Positions 1-9,359 of a DNA stretch of 64,000 nt are shown piece after piece. Position 1 is the first letter of the stretch. Each line of letters starts with the position of its first letter. The position numbers and the translations under genes are program-made. The notes beneath the pieces are model-generated. The model saw nothing but the letters and a program-made list of their open reading frames with translations, was not told where the DNA came from and did no database searches. The DNA comes from Hyphomicrobiales bacterium (GTDB taxonomy: Bacteria; Pseudomonadota; Alphaproteobacteria; Parvibaculales; Parvibaculaceae): positions 124,001 to 188,000 of the forward strand of contig WGND01000011.1 of the NCBI GenBank assembly GCA_016124805.1, given 5' to 3'.

Positions 1-648
1 AGCGATCGCGAATTGCTGTCGCGTGCCCTGACCCATTCCAGCGCGGCTGATACACAGCGCGGCATGCCGACCAATGAGCGCCTTGAGTTTCTCGGTGACC
101 GTGTTCTTGGCCTTGTGGTGGCGGAGTGGCTGAGCGAGGACTACGCCGTTGCTGAAGAAGGTGAACTGGCTGTCCGTCTGAACTCGCTGGTGCGCAAGGA
201 AGCCTGCGCCGAAGTTGCCCATCGCATTGGTGTCGGGCCTTTTCTGCGCCTCGGGCCGGGGGAGGTGAATGCCGGCGGGCGGGAAAAGCCCGCTATTCTG
301 GCTGATGCCTGCGAGGCCCTGATTGCCGCGCTCTATCTTGATGGCGGGCTGGACGTTGCCCGTCGCTTTATCCGGGCGGAATGGACCGGCGGCATGTCTT
401 TGCCGATCCCGCGCCTGATTGATGCCAAGACGGCGCTTCAGGAATGGAGCCAGTCGCATGGCAAGGGTGTGCCGTCTTATGTAATGCGCGAGCGTTCAGG
501 CCCCGATCATGCCCCCATATTTGAGGTTGAGGTGCGCGTGAGTGGCATGAAAGGTTCGCTGGGGCAGGGTGCCTCCAAGCGGCAGGCAGAACAGGCAGCC
601 GCGAGAATGATGCTCATTGCGCTGGGTGAATGGAGCGAGGATGACTGA
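1..648 (+). CDS. rnc: Ribonuclease III, 5' end missing
   Basis: RNase III cleaves double-stranded RNA in rRNA processing and regulatory RNA decay. The reading frame is already open at base 1, so the start codon lies outside the window; 215 residues are visible. The signature NERLEFLGDRVL lies near visible residues 25-36, and the second acidic pair is in DACEALIAALYLDGG. A double-stranded-RNA-binding domain fills the last 70 or so residues, with the alanine-rich helix GASKRQAEQAAARMM. In many family members the signature reads GDSVL; here it is GDRVL. The last 8 bases overlap the era start, the usual rnc-era-recO order. Confidence 0.97.
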   Translation, partial: SDRELLSRALTHSSAADTQRGMPTNERLEFLGDRVLGLVVAEWLSEDYAVAEEGELAVRLNSLVRKEACAEVAHRIGVGPFLRLGPGEVNAGGREKPAILADACEALIAALYLDGGLDVARRFIRAEWTGGMSLPIPRLIDAKTALQEWSQSHGKGVPSYVMRERSGPDHAPIFEVEVRVSGMKGSLGQGASKRQAEQAAARMMLIALGEWSEDD

Positions 649-1567
649 GGAAAACAAAACCGCTGCTGAACCGCGTTGCGGCTTTGTTGCGATTATCGGC
701 CCGACCAATGCGGGCAAATCGACTCTGCTCAACCAGATGGTTGGCTCGAAAGTGGCGATTGTCACGCATAAGGTGCAGACGACGCGGGCACGCATTCGGG
801 GCATCGCGCTTCAGGATGAAACGCAGATCGTGTTTGTCGATACGCCCGGTATCTTCAAGCCGAAGCGCCGTCTCGACCGTGCCATGGTGGATGCCGCCTG
901 GGGCGGGGCGGGGGATGCCGATGTCGTGATCCTGCTGATTGATGCCGATCATGGTCGCGATGATGATGCGGACCGCATCGTGAAAGGGCTCATTGATCAG
1001 GGTCGCAAGGCCGTGCTGGTGCTCAACAAGGTCGATACGGTTGATCGCGAAAAGCTTCTGAAGCTTGCCACGCGCCTGAACGAAGCGGGTATCTTCACCG
1101 ACACCTTCATGATCTCGGCGCTGACGGGTGATGGTGTGGACGATCTGCGCCGTTATATAGCCGGTCGCATGCCTGTCGGTCCCTGGCATTATCCGGAGGA
1201 CCAGGTGGCCGATGTGCCGCTGCGCTCACTGGCCGCCGAAGTGACGCGCGAAAAGCTGTTTCTGCGTCTGCATGAGGAGTTGCCCTATTCGCTGACCGTG
1301 GAAACGGAAAGCTGGGAGCAGAAGAAGGATGGTTCGATCCGCATCCAGCAGGTGATCTATGTGCAGCGCGACAGCCAGAAGAAAATCGCGCTCGGCAAAG
1401 GCGGTCAGACCATCAAGACCGTTGGCCAGCTCGCCCGCGAGGAACTGGAAGAAATGCTCGAAACACGCGTTCACCTTTTCCTCTTTGTGAAGGTGCGCGA
1501 GAACTGGGCCGATGATCGCGAGCGCTATCGCGAGATGGGGCTCGATTTTCCGACAGGCGATTCGTGA
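641..1567 (+). CDS. era: GTPase Era
   Basis: Era is a GTPase that binds the 3' end of 16S rRNA and assists 30S maturation. The ATG at 641 lies inside the end of rnc (ATGACTGA overlap), giving 308 residues, the usual length. The G1 loop GPTNAGKST is at residues 20-28, followed by DTPG (G3), NKVD (G4) and SAL (G5). A C-terminal KH domain carries the GKGGQTIK loop. An in-frame start 24 bases earlier would be longer than usual and lies deeper in rnc, so 641 is preferred. Translational coupling to rnc is likely. Confidence 0.97.
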   Translation: MTEENKTAAEPRCGFVAIIGPTNAGKSTLLNQMVGSKVAIVTHKVQTTRARIRGIALQDETQIVFVDTPGIFKPKRRLDRAMVDAAWGGAGDADVVILLIDADHGRDDDADRIVKGLIDQGRKAVLVLNKVDTVDREKLLKLATRLNEAGIFTDTFMISALTGDGVDDLRRYIAGRMPVGPWHYPEDQVADVPLRSLAAEVTREKLFLRLHEELPYSLTVETESWEQKKDGSIRIQQVIYVQRDSQKKIALGKGGQTIKTVGQLAREELEEMLETRVHLFLFVKVRENWADDRERYREMGLDFPTGDS

Positions 1568-1660
1568 TCGAATCGGATGAGGCTGTTAGTTTAAGATATT
1601 CAAATTGCAGGCGAAAATATCTGAACCTGCGAGGTGACTTTAAGTCTGGCGAGGGGCGTC

Positions 1661-2386
1661 ATGGACTGGCGCGATGAAGGTATCGTTCTGTCGACGCGCG
1701 GCTATGGCGAGACCGGCGCCATTCTGGAGCTCTTCACGCGCGAGCATGGGCGGCATCTTGGTCTTGTCCGTGGCGGCGCCGGACGTCGCCAGAAGGGCGC
1801 GCTTCAGCCCGGCAACAGCATGAGCGCACATTGGCGGGCGCGGCTGGAAGACCATCTGGGCACTTATACTGTTGAAGTGATCAAGCCGCGCGCCGGCCTC
1901 ATCATGGAAGACGGCTTTGCGCTGCTGGGGCTCAGTGCTGCCTGTTCGGTTGCGAGTGTCCTGCCGGAGCGAGAGGTGCATGAACCCCTCTTTGACGGGC
2001 TGGAGCTGCTGTTTGATCTGATGGATGACAGCGACATCTGGCCGGTCATTTTCGTTCGCTGGGAACTCGGCCTGCTACAGGAGCTGGGCTTTGGCCTGGA
2101 TCTGGCCAAATGCGCGGCCACCGGCGCGCGCGATGATCTGATCTATGTTTCGCCGCGTAGTGGCGGGGCCGTCAGCCGCGAGGCAGGTGAACCCTATAAG
2201 GACCGGCTGTTCCGTCTGCCTGAATTCATGGTCGGCTCATCGGCGCAATCTGCCGGGCCTACCGAGGTGGCCGAGGGATTGCGCATAACCGGCCATTTTC
2301 TGGAGCGGCATCTTTTCGGCCCTCAGCGCGGCGCGTTGCCCGATGCGCGAATCCGCCTGCAGGAACGGTTTCAGGCGCGGGCATGA
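1661..2386 (+). CDS. recO: DNA repair protein RecO
   Basis: RecO works with RecR to load RecA on SSB-coated single-stranded DNA in the RecFOR pathway. The ATG at 1661 follows a GAGGGGCG ribosome-binding site and gives the typical start MDWRDEGIVLS; 241 residues. The N-terminal OB fold is followed by the alpha-helical C-terminal domain. The central region reads LAKCAATGARDD, so only one cysteine remains where many RecO proteins have a CxxC zinc motif. A 93-base gap separates it from era, so it may have its own promoter, although none is obvious. Confidence 0.95.
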   Translation: MDWRDEGIVLSTRGYGETGAILELFTREHGRHLGLVRGGAGRRQKGALQPGNSMSAHWRARLEDHLGTYTVEVIKPRAGLIMEDGFALLGLSAACSVASVLPEREVHEPLFDGLELLFDLMDDSDIWPVIFVRWELGLLQELGFGLDLAKCAATGARDDLIYVSPRSGGAVSREAGEPYKDRLFRLPEFMVGSSAQSAGPTEVAEGLRITGHFLERHLFGPQRGALPDARIRLQERFQARA

Positions 2387-2480
2387 GGCCCGAATCGCTG
2401 TTATAAACGACTGATGGAATTCTCGTGTCCTGCACGGCCCCGGGCCGGTCAGGGCCGAACCTTACGTCTCTGGATTATTG

Positions 2481-4730
2481 ATGACCAAAGCAGTTACACC
2501 ACCGAGCGGAAACCAATTCGACGTCAATCTGCGCGAGGCGCTGGAAGAGCGTTACCTCGCCTATGCGCTTTCCACCATCATGCACCGTGCGCTGCCGGAT
2601 GTGCGCGACGGGCTGAAGCCGGTTCACCGGCGTGTTCTTTTTGCCATGCGCCAGCTCAAGCTGGAGCCGGGCTCGGGCTTCAAGAAGTCTGCCCGTGTGG
2701 TGGGCGATGTCATTGGTCGCTATCACCCGCATGGCGATCAGTCGGTCTATGACGCGCTGGTGCGTCTGGCGCAGGATTTTGCCGTGCGCTATCCGCTGGT
2801 CGATGGTCAGGGCAATTTCGGCAATATTGATGGCGATAATGCTGCGGCCATGCGTTACACCGAAACCCGCCTGACGGAAGTAGCGGGCCTGCTGCTGGAC
2901 GGCATTGATGAAAATGCCGTTGATTTCCGAGACACCTATGACGGCGAGGATAGCGAACCGCTGGTCTTGCCGGGGGCCTTTCCAAGCCTGCTTGCCAATG
3001 GTGCGGCTGGCATTGCCGTGGGCATGGCCACCAGCACTCCGCCGCATAATGCGGCTGAACTTTGCGATGCGGCGCTGCATCTCATCAAGCATCCCAATGC
3101 CACCACCGCCAAGCTTGTCGATTTCGTGCAGGGCCCGGATTTCCCCACGGGCGGCATTCTGGTGGAACCGCGCGAAGCCATTATTGAAGCCTATGAGACC
3201 GGTCGGGGTGGGTTCCGTCTGCGCGCGCGCTGGGAAGTGGAAGAATTGCCGCGAGGCCTTTGGCAGATTGTTGTCACCGAGATTCCCTATCAGGTGCAGA
3301 AGTCGAAGCTTGTTGAAAAGATCGCCGATCTGCTGGTGACCAAGAAGCTGCCGCTGCTTGATGATGTGCGCGATGAATCGGCTGAAGAAATCCGTCTCAT
3401 TCTCGTGCCCAAGAGCAAGGCGGTCGATCCGCTGCATCTGATGGAGTCGCTGTTTCGCTCCAGTGAGCTGGAAACGCGCTTCCCGCTCAACATGAATGTG
3501 CTGTCAGCAGGGCAGGTGCCCGGCGTGATGTCGCTGCGTCAGGCGATTCAGGCCTGGCTTGATCACCGCAAGGACGTGTTGATCCGCCGGAGTGACTTCC
3601 GCCTCGACAAGATCGCCAAGCGACTGGAAGTGCTGGAAGGCTATCTGGTTGCCTATCTCAATCTTGATGAAGTGATCCGCATCATCCGCGAGGAAGATGA
3701 GCCCAAAGCCAAGCTCATCAAGCGGTTCAAGCTGACCGACAATCAGGCTGAAGCCATTCTCAACATGCGTTTGCGCAGCTTGCGCAAACTCGAAGAAATG
3801 GAAATTCGCGGGGAGCACAAGGAGCTCACAGCCGAACAGAAACAGCTCAAGAAGCTGCTGTCTTCCGATGCCGACCAGTGGTCGATGATTGGTGAGCAGA
3901 TCAAGGAAGTGAAAGCGAAGTTTGGGCCACGCACCGAACTCGGCAGGCGGCGCTCGACATTTTCCGACGCGCCGAGCGTAGAGTTTGTGCCCGTTGAAGC
4001 GATGATCGAGCGCGAACCGATCACGATCATCTGTTCCAAGAAGGGCTGGATACGCTCGACCAAGGGGCATCTGGCAGCCGATGCCGAGCTTAAGTTCAAG
4101 GAAGGCGATGGTCCGCGCTTCATGATCCATGGCCAGACCACGGACAAGATTGTGCTGTTTGCCACCGATGGCCGGTTCTACACGCTGACGGCAGACAAGC
4201 TGCCGGGCGGGCGCGGCCACGGCGAGCCTTTGCGTCTGATGATTGATCTTGATGAGAGCCACGAGATTGTCGAGCTCTTCATTCATGAACCTGATCGCAA
4301 GCTGCTGATTGCTTCACATGAGGGCAATGGTTTCATCGTCCCGGAAAATGAAGTCATCGCCATGCGCCGCGCGGGCAAGCAGGTGCTCAACGTCTCGGGC
4401 ACGGATGAAGCCGTGGCCTGCGTTGCCGTGAAGGGCAGCCATGTGGCGGTAATCGGCGAGAACAAGAAGATGCTTCTTTTCCCGATCAAGGAACTCAATG
4501 AGATGACCCGCGGCAAGGGCGTTCGTCTGCAGAAATATGCTGATGGTGGTCTGGCCGACGTCAAGACCTTCAATCTGAAGGATGGCCTGATCGTCTATGA
4601 CAGCGCGGGTCGCACGCGCGTCTTTACCGATCTCAAGGAATGGGTGGGCGCTCGGGCCCAGGCCGGGCGTCTGCCGCCCAAGGGCTTCCCGACCAGCCGC
4701 AAATTTGGCGGTGATTTCGGATCGGACTAA
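2481..4730 (+). CDS. parC: DNA topoisomerase IV subunit A
   Basis: ParC is the DNA-cleaving subunit of topoisomerase IV, which decatenates daughter chromosomes. The protein has 749 residues. The catalytic tyrosine is Tyr126 in the context AMRYTETRL. The GyrA/ParC breakage-rejoining domain occupies roughly residues 30-470, followed by a beta-pinwheel region with repeats such as GWIRSTKGH. Length and the weak pinwheel, without a GyrA box, favour ParC over GyrA. The ATG at 2481 is chosen over a TTG three bases upstream. It converges with the next gene 10 bases downstream. Confidence 0.95.
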   Translation: MTKAVTPPSGNQFDVNLREALEERYLAYALSTIMHRALPDVRDGLKPVHRRVLFAMRQLKLEPGSGFKKSARVVGDVIGRYHPHGDQSVYDALVRLAQDFAVRYPLVDGQGNFGNIDGDNAAAMRYTETRLTEVAGLLLDGIDENAVDFRDTYDGEDSEPLVLPGAFPSLLANGAAGIAVGMATSTPPHNAAELCDAALHLIKHPNATTAKLVDFVQGPDFPTGGILVEPREAIIEAYETGRGGFRLRARWEVEELPRGLWQIVVTEIPYQVQKSKLVEKIADLLVTKKLPLLDDVRDESAEEIRLILVPKSKAVDPLHLMESLFRSSELETRFPLNMNVLSAGQVPGVMSLRQAIQAWLDHRKDVLIRRSDFRLDKIAKRLEVLEGYLVAYLNLDEVIRIIREEDEPKAKLIKRFKLTDNQAEAILNMRLRSLRKLEEMEIRGEHKELTAEQKQLKKLLSSDADQWSMIGEQIKEVKAKFGPRTELGRRRSTFSDAPSVEFVPVEAMIEREPITIICSKKGWIRSTKGHLAADAELKFKEGDGPRFMIHGQTTDKIVLFATDGRFYTLTADKLPGGRGHGEPLRLMIDLDESHEIVELFIHEPDRKLLIASHEGNGFIVPENEVIAMRRAGKQVLNVSGTDEAVACVAVKGSHVAVIGENKKMLLFPIKELNEMTRGKGVRLQKYADGGLADVKTFNLKDGLIVYDSAGRTRVFTDLKEWVGARAQAGRLPPKGFPTSRKFGGDFGSD

Positions 4731-4740
4731 GGCTTGCGCC

Positions 4741-5229
4741 TTATCGGATGTCGAGTGCCTGATTGGTTTCCATGCCCCAATAGCGCGTGAAGAGGCGATA
4801 TTCGCCGGGCTTCACGCGGGCGGGGTCGAGCTCAATGGTGTAGCTGTCGCTGATGGCCTGATTTTTGGTGAGGACCTGCTGGGCCGTCATCTGGGCACAG
4901 CTATCCGGCGTCGTCTGCGACTGCACCAGTTCCCCTTTGGGATCGGTCACAAACCATTCGAAGATTTCGCACTGGGTTGGCGAGACAAGTTCAAGCGGTT
5001 TGTCTTCATAATTTTCAATGCGCACATCAATGGTCAGTTTGGTTGGCTGACCAGCGGCATAGGATTCAGTCTGTGTCGAGGTTGCCTTGTAGACCACTGG
5101 ATCATCCGGCAGGACCTGACCCGTATAGATGAAATAGGCCATAACGCCTGCCATCGCCATGATGGCGAGGGTGGAACCCATCATGCGCTGTCCCAGGTCG
5201 GACGTGATTTTTGGGGGCTTGTCGGCCAT
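4741..5229 (-). CDS. Membrane-anchored protein with BsuPI-like beta-sandwich domain
   Basis: The protein has 162 residues. One membrane segment lies near residues 18-38 (MGSTLAIMAMAGVMAYFIY), followed by an extracytoplasmic domain. The domain reads like an Ig-fold protein of the intracellular proteinase inhibitor (BsuPI) type, with a strand pattern LTIDVRIENYEDKPLEL, a mid-domain EIFEWFVTDPKGELV and a C-terminal KPGEYRLFTRYWG. Two cysteines may form a disulfide. It starts 9 bases after the TRAP permease gene stop on the same strand, so it is probably cotranscribed with the transporter. The family assignment is by pattern only, and no function is claimed. Confidence 0.6.
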   Translation of the reverse strand: MADKPPKITSDLGQRMMGSTLAIMAMAGVMAYFIYTGQVLPDDPVVYKATSTQTESYAAGQPTKLTIDVRIENYEDKPLELVSPTQCEIFEWFVTDPKGELVQSQTTPDSCAQMTAQQVLTKNQAISDSYTIELDPARVKPGEYRLFTRYWGMETNQALDIR

Positions 5230-5238
5230 GTAAGAACC

Positions 5239-6807
5239 TTATCCGAAGAGCAGTTGCGGCAGCCATGTGGCGAGAGCCGGAAAGAGCGCCAGAATGACCA
5301 GCGCAAAAATCTGGATCAGCACAAAGGGTATCACACCCCGATAAATCTGCATCGTGGTGATGGAATCCGGTGCCACGCCGCGCAGATAGAAGAGGGCAAA
5401 GCCGAAGGGCGGCGTCAGGAAGGATGTCTGCAGGTTGATGGCCATCATGATGCCGAGCCAGATCGGATCAACTCCCATCTGCAGCAGAACCGGTGCCACA
5501 ATCGGCACGACCACAAAGACGATCTCAATGAAGTCGAGGAAAAAGCCGAGCAGGAACATGATGGCCATGACGGTGATCATGGCGCCCATTGTGCCGCCGG
5601 GCATGCCGGTCAGGAATTCATGCACGGTGTCATCGCCGCCAAGCCCGCGGAACACGAGGCTGAACAGGGCTGCACCGATCAGGATGACAAAGACCATGGA
5701 GGAGATGCGCCCGGTCGTTTGCATCACGTCATTGAGCACGCGGTTGCGCCAGAGGCCGTAGAGACTGGCGACAAGGCCCCAGATAATGGCGACGCAAAAG
5801 AGGCCCGCCATGGTGATGCCGAATATGGCGCCGCCGCTCAGATCGGTTCGCGCGATGCGCAGATCGTAGAAGCTCGTCTGAACGAGAAGCGCAATCAGGG
5901 CGAAGGCTGCAACGCGGACAGACATCTTGGCGCCGGAAATGCGTTCGCCGGCCAGCAGGATCGCACCGACAGCGCCCACAGCAGCGGCCTCGGTTGGCGT
6001 GGCGATGCCTGCGAGGATTGAACCCATGACGGCGATGATGAGGGTAACAGGCGGGATCAGCGCCTGCAGCGTGCGGGCATAGAGTTCGCCGGTGCTGAGG
6101 CTTTCATCCACCGGCATGGCGGGTGATGACTTCGGATCCGTGATCGCGCGATAGATCTGATAGAGAATATAAAAGCCGACCAGCATCAGCCCCGGAATGA
6201 GCGCACCGGCAAAAAGATCGCCCACGGAAATCGTATCGGGTGTGAAGATGCCCTCGGCAAGCTGCGCCTTCTGATAGGAGGTGGCAAGCGTATCGCCCAG
6301 CAGCACCAGCACGATGGAGGGCGGGATTATCTGGCCCAGCGTACCGGCCGCCGCAATGGAGCCGCAGGCAAGAGCAGGATCGTAGCCGCGCCGCATCATG
6401 GTCGGCAGGGACAGGAGACCCATGGTCACCACGGTGGCACCGACAATGCCTGTGGAGGCGGCAAGAAGGGCGCCGACGATCGACACGGATATACCAAGGC
6501 CGCCGCGCAGGGTGCCGAAGAGCCGGCCCATATTTTCGAGTAATTCTTCGGCGACCTTGGAGCGTTCCAGCATGGTGCCCATGAAGACGAAGAGCGGCAC
6601 GGCGATCAGCACGTCATTGGTCATGTTGCCGTAGATGCGCTGCGGCAGAACGGCCATATAGCCGAAGTCGAAGACGCCGAGCCCGATGCCGATGACACCG
6701 AACAGAAGTGCGATGCCGCCCAGCGTGAACGCAACCGGAAAGCCCGACAGCAGCGCCACAACAGCGCCCAGGAACATCAGAACGTCGAGGGATTCACGAA
6801 TATCCAT
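5239..6807 (-). CDS. dctM: TRAP transporter large permease, DctM type
   Basis: This is the large membrane subunit of a tripartite ATP-independent periplasmic transporter, which uses an ion gradient to import an organic acid. The protein has 522 residues with more than a dozen hydrophobic helices and typical DctM motifs, such as GIVGATVVTMGLLSLPTMMRR near residue 120 and LQTSFLTPPFGFALFYLRG near residue 460. It is longer than the usual 425 residues because of an extra two-helix insert around residues 290-350, common in the permeases that pair with TakP-like receptors. The dctQ gene ends 8 bases upstream. Confidence 0.92.
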   Translation of the reverse strand: MDIRESLDVLMFLGAVVALLSGFPVAFTLGGIALLFGVIGIGLGVFDFGYMAVLPQRIYGNMTNDVLIAVPLFVFMGTMLERSKVAEELLENMGRLFGTLRGGLGISVSIVGALLAASTGIVGATVVTMGLLSLPTMMRRGYDPALACGSIAAAGTLGQIIPPSIVLVLLGDTLATSYQKAQLAEGIFTPDTISVGDLFAGALIPGLMLVGFYILYQIYRAITDPKSSPAMPVDESLSTGELYARTLQALIPPVTLIIAVMGSILAGIATPTEAAAVGAVGAILLAGERISGAKMSVRVAAFALIALLVQTSFYDLRIARTDLSGGAIFGITMAGLFCVAIIWGLVASLYGLWRNRVLNDVMQTTGRISSMVFVILIGAALFSLVFRGLGGDDTVHEFLTGMPGGTMGAMITVMAIMFLLGFFLDFIEIVFVVVPIVAPVLLQMGVDPIWLGIMMAINLQTSFLTPPFGFALFYLRGVAPDSITTMQIYRGVIPFVLIQIFALVILALFPALATWLPQLLFG

Positions 6808-6815
6808 TTGGGTTC

Positions 6816-7358
6816 CTAAAGCGCCGGCAGCGGTTCATCGGCGGGCGGTTCACTGCCCGACAATTCGCGGATGGCATGCAGCACTGTTGCAAGGCCCTGC
6901 AGGGCAAGCAGGATGCAGAAAACGAGAATGACGCTTTTGAGGAGAAACACGCCCTGAATGCCGCTCGTTTCCTTGGAGCCTTCCAGCACGGACCAGGAAG
7001 ACTGCACATAGGGCAGGGCAACGCTGTATGTCAGGTAGCACATCGGCCAGAGGAAAATGAAGGTGCCAATGATGTCGATAATCGCCTTGTAGCGCGGCGA
7101 AGCTCCACGATAGATGATGTCGACACGCACATGCTCATTGTGGCGCAGCGTATAGCCTGCGAGCACCATGAACATGGTGCCATGCATGTAGACAATCGAC
7201 TCCTGCGTCCAGACCGAGCCGATTCCGAAGACATAGCGTTCCACCACGACAAGAAACTGGACCAGCACCATGGCCAGAGAGAGCCATGCGAAAATCTGGC
7301 CTGTCTTTTCATTCAGCGCGTCAATGGTGGTGGCGATGCGGCGCAGAATTTCCATCAT
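6816..7358 (-). CDS. dctQ: TRAP transporter small permease, DctQ type
   Basis: This is the small membrane subunit that holds the TRAP large permease to its receptor. The 180-residue protein has four hydrophobic segments. The family pattern is present: RYVFGIGSVWTQESIVYM, then GYTLRHNEHVRVDIIY. It sits between the receptor gene (6-base gap) and the large permease gene (8-base gap), in the order dctP-dctQ-dctM. The C-terminus is a polar tail, EPPADEPLPAL. Confidence 0.9.
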   Translation of the reverse strand: MMEILRRIATTIDALNEKTGQIFAWLSLAMVLVQFLVVVERYVFGIGSVWTQESIVYMHGTMFMVLAGYTLRHNEHVRVDIIYRGASPRYKAIIDIIGTFIFLWPMCYLTYSVALPYVQSSWSVLEGSKETSGIQGVFLLKSVILVFCILLALQGLATVLHAIRELSGSEPPADEPLPAL

Positions 7359-7364
7359 GCAAGC

Positions 7365-8438
7365 TCAGCCCTGACGTGCGTCAACAAAACCCTGCTCACC
7401 GATGCGTGTCCATTCGGCAGACGAGTTCATGGCTTCTTTGAAGCTGGCATAGACCTTGGCTGTGGTTTCGTCGGCCTTGGCGGTGTCGGCGAGCACAGCA
7501 TCGGAGGTCGTGCGCAGGGCGGTCAGCACTTCCGGTGAAAACTTGCGCAGTTCAACCTTGTGCTTTTCGATGAGCGTTTTCAGGCTGCGGCCATTCCAGT
7601 AATTATATTCGGCCAGCGTGTAATCATTTTCAGCCGAGCAGGCGGCGCGCACGATGGCTTGCTGTGCGGGCGTGAAGCTTTCCCAGACGGCGAGATTGAA
7701 ACCGGCTGAGAGGCTGGAGCCCGGTTCGTGGAAGCCCGGCCAGTAATAATATTTGGCGACCTGATAGAAACCGAAGGCCATGTCGTTCCAGGGGCCGACC
7801 CATTCGGTCGCATCAATCGTGCCGTTCTGGAGGCTCGGAAAAATTTCACCACCGGGCAGCGTCACGGCAGCGGCCCCCAGGCGGCGCATCACTTCGCCCC
7901 CGAGACCGGGCATGCGGATTTTCAGGCCCTTCAGGTCTTCAAGCGTGTTGATTTCCTTGCGGTACCAGCCGGCCAACTGCACGCCGGTATTGGCAGCCAT
8001 GAAGGGTTTGATGTTGAACCCCTTGGAGAGGTCGTCCCAGAGTTCCTGTCCGCCGCCATGATAGATCCAGGCGTTTATTTCATCGGCTGTCATGCCGAAG
8101 GGAACGGCGGTGAAGAAATTGAAGGCCTGCGACTTGCCCTGCCAGTAATATTCCGCACCGTGATAGACGTCGGCAGCGCCGCTGGAGACAGCATCGAAGG
8201 ACTCAAGCGCAGGGACGAGCTCACCCGCCGCAAAGACCTTGATGTTGATGGCTCCTTCGGTCATGTCCGAAATGCGCTTGGCCAGCCGTTCGGCCGATAC
8301 GCCAAGGCCGGGATAATTTTTGGGCCAGGTCGTGACCATCTTCAGATTGCGCTTGCCTGCCGCAATGGCAGGGGCAGGCATGGTTGCGGCGGCGGCTGTC
8401 AGAATTCCAGCGCCTGCCAGGAACGAACGGCGTTTCAT
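7365..8438 (-). CDS. dctP: TRAP transporter periplasmic receptor, TakP-like
   Basis: This is the substrate-binding receptor of the TRAP system, 357 residues, with an N-terminal twin-arginine-like signal KRRSFLAGAG and an AIAAG cleavage region near residue 27. Features of the TakP-like subfamily (2-oxo acid receptors) are MVTTWPKNYPGLG at the mature N-terminus and the motif GLKIRMPGLGGEVMRRLGA near residue 155, which carries the binding arginine. Family knowledge suggests a 2-oxo-monocarboxylate or related organic acid as ligand; the exact substrate is not shown here. A GGGAG ribosome-binding site precedes the ATG. Confidence 0.9.
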   Translation of the reverse strand: MKRRSFLAGAGILTAAAATMPAPAIAAGKRNLKMVTTWPKNYPGLGVSAERLAKRISDMTEGAINIKVFAAGELVPALESFDAVSSGAADVYHGAEYYWQGKSQAFNFFTAVPFGMTADEINAWIYHGGGQELWDDLSKGFNIKPFMAANTGVQLAGWYRKEINTLEDLKGLKIRMPGLGGEVMRRLGAAAVTLPGGEIFPSLQNGTIDATEWVGPWNDMAFGFYQVAKYYYWPGFHEPGSSLSAGFNLAVWESFTPAQQAIVRAACSAENDYTLAEYNYWNGRSLKTLIEKHKVELRKFSPEVLTALRTTSDAVLADTAKADETTAKVYASFKEAMNSSAEWTRIGEQGFVDARQG

Positions 8439-8513
8439 GAAGTGCTCCCGATATTTTCCCCAGCACTCTACTTAGAGCAGAGCGATGCGCGCCCCTCGAG
8501 CGCAATTTTGGTG

Positions 8514-8541
8514 AGTATAGATGGTGCCGCGTCAGGTGCAA
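8514..8541 (-). promoter_or_regulatory. Candidate promoter of the TRAP operon
   Basis: Reading the minus strand, TTGCAC and TATACT are separated by 16 bases, about 75 bases upstream of the dctP ATG. This fits a sigma-70 promoter. A short palindrome, CTCTA-CT-TAGAG, lies in the leader at 8466-8477 and could be a regulator site; that part is weak. Confidence 0.45.
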
Positions 8542-8561
8542 TGATCTGGGGGCAAGATGCC

Positions 8562-9323
8562 TCATTCAGCCGGTTCGTCGCCTTCCAGCCGCGCCCAGCC
8601 GGATTTCCCCAGCGCCTCAAGTGGTTTGTAGCGGGTTTTGTAGGACATTTTGCGGCAATCAGCGACCCAGTAGCCCAGATAGACATAGGGCAGGCCCATG
8701 CGGCGCGCGCGTTCGATGTGGTTCAGCACCATATAGGTGCCCAGACTGCGGCTTTCCTGTTCCACATCATAATAGCTATAGACCATGGAAAGGCCGTCCT
8801 CGAGGACGTCGGTCAGGGCGGCCGCGATGAGCGGGCTGTCACCTTCATGGCCTTCGGGCGGGATCGCTGTGCGATATTCGATGATCTCGGTGTGAACCGT
8901 TGTGTCCTCCACCATGGTGGCATAGTCGAGGCTTGCCATATCGGCCATGCCGCCCTCGGCGTGGCGGCTGTCGAGATAGGATCGCAGCAGGCCGAACTGT
9001 TCCTGGGTGGCGCGCGGGGGCAAGGGCTTTGCGATCAGATCGCCATTGCGGTTGATGATTTTGCGGAAATTGCGCGACGGTTCGAAGTCATTGACCAGCA
9101 CTCTTACCGAAACGCAGGCCGAACAAGCCTCGCAGGCAGGCCGATAGGCGATATTCTGGCTGCGGCGGAACCCGGCCTGGGTCAGCACATTGTTGAGATG
9201 CACAGGATCGTCACCCAGCAAATGGGTGAAGACCTTCTTTTCGTAGCGGCCAGGCAAATAGGGGCATGCCTGCGACGTGGTGATGTAGAACTGTGGAAAG
9301 CGGGTGCCAAAATGTTCAGTCAC
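8562..9323 (-). CDS. bpt: Aspartate/glutamate leucyltransferase (N-end rule)
   Basis: The product transfers leucine from Leu-tRNA to N-terminal Asp or Glu of proteins, marking them for ClpS/ClpAP degradation. The 253-residue protein has the N-terminal ATE domain with ACPYLPGR and the cysteine cluster CEACSACVSVRVLV, then the C-terminal GNAT-like domain with YLGYWVADCRKMSYK near residue 225. It lies alone after the SLC13 gene, 36 bases downstream on the same strand. Proteins of this group in alphaproteobacteria are often labelled arginyltransferases; leucyl specificity is from family knowledge. Confidence 0.93.
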   Translation of the reverse strand: MTEHFGTRFPQFYITTSQACPYLPGRYEKKVFTHLLGDDPVHLNNVLTQAGFRRSQNIAYRPACEACSACVSVRVLVNDFEPSRNFRKIINRNGDLIAKPLPPRATQEQFGLLRSYLDSRHAEGGMADMASLDYATMVEDTTVHTEIIEYRTAIPPEGHEGDSPLIAAALTDVLEDGLSMVYSYYDVEQESRSLGTYMVLNHIERARRMGLPYVYLGYWVADCRKMSYKTRYKPLEALGKSGWARLEGDEPAE

Positions 9324-9359
9324 GTCATTCTCGCCTCTGCATCAAGGCTCCGATGAAGC

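Noticed and set aside
4597-6021. Long plus-strand open frame (474 codons) antisense to the BsuPI-like and dctM genes
   Set aside because: Composition is His/Arg/Gly-rich without domain patterns; the minus-strand genes show clear family motifs and signals.
7728-9356. Plus-strand open frame of 542 codons across dctP and bpt
   Set aside because: It is an opposite-strand shadow of two well-supported genes and crosses their intergenic promoter region.
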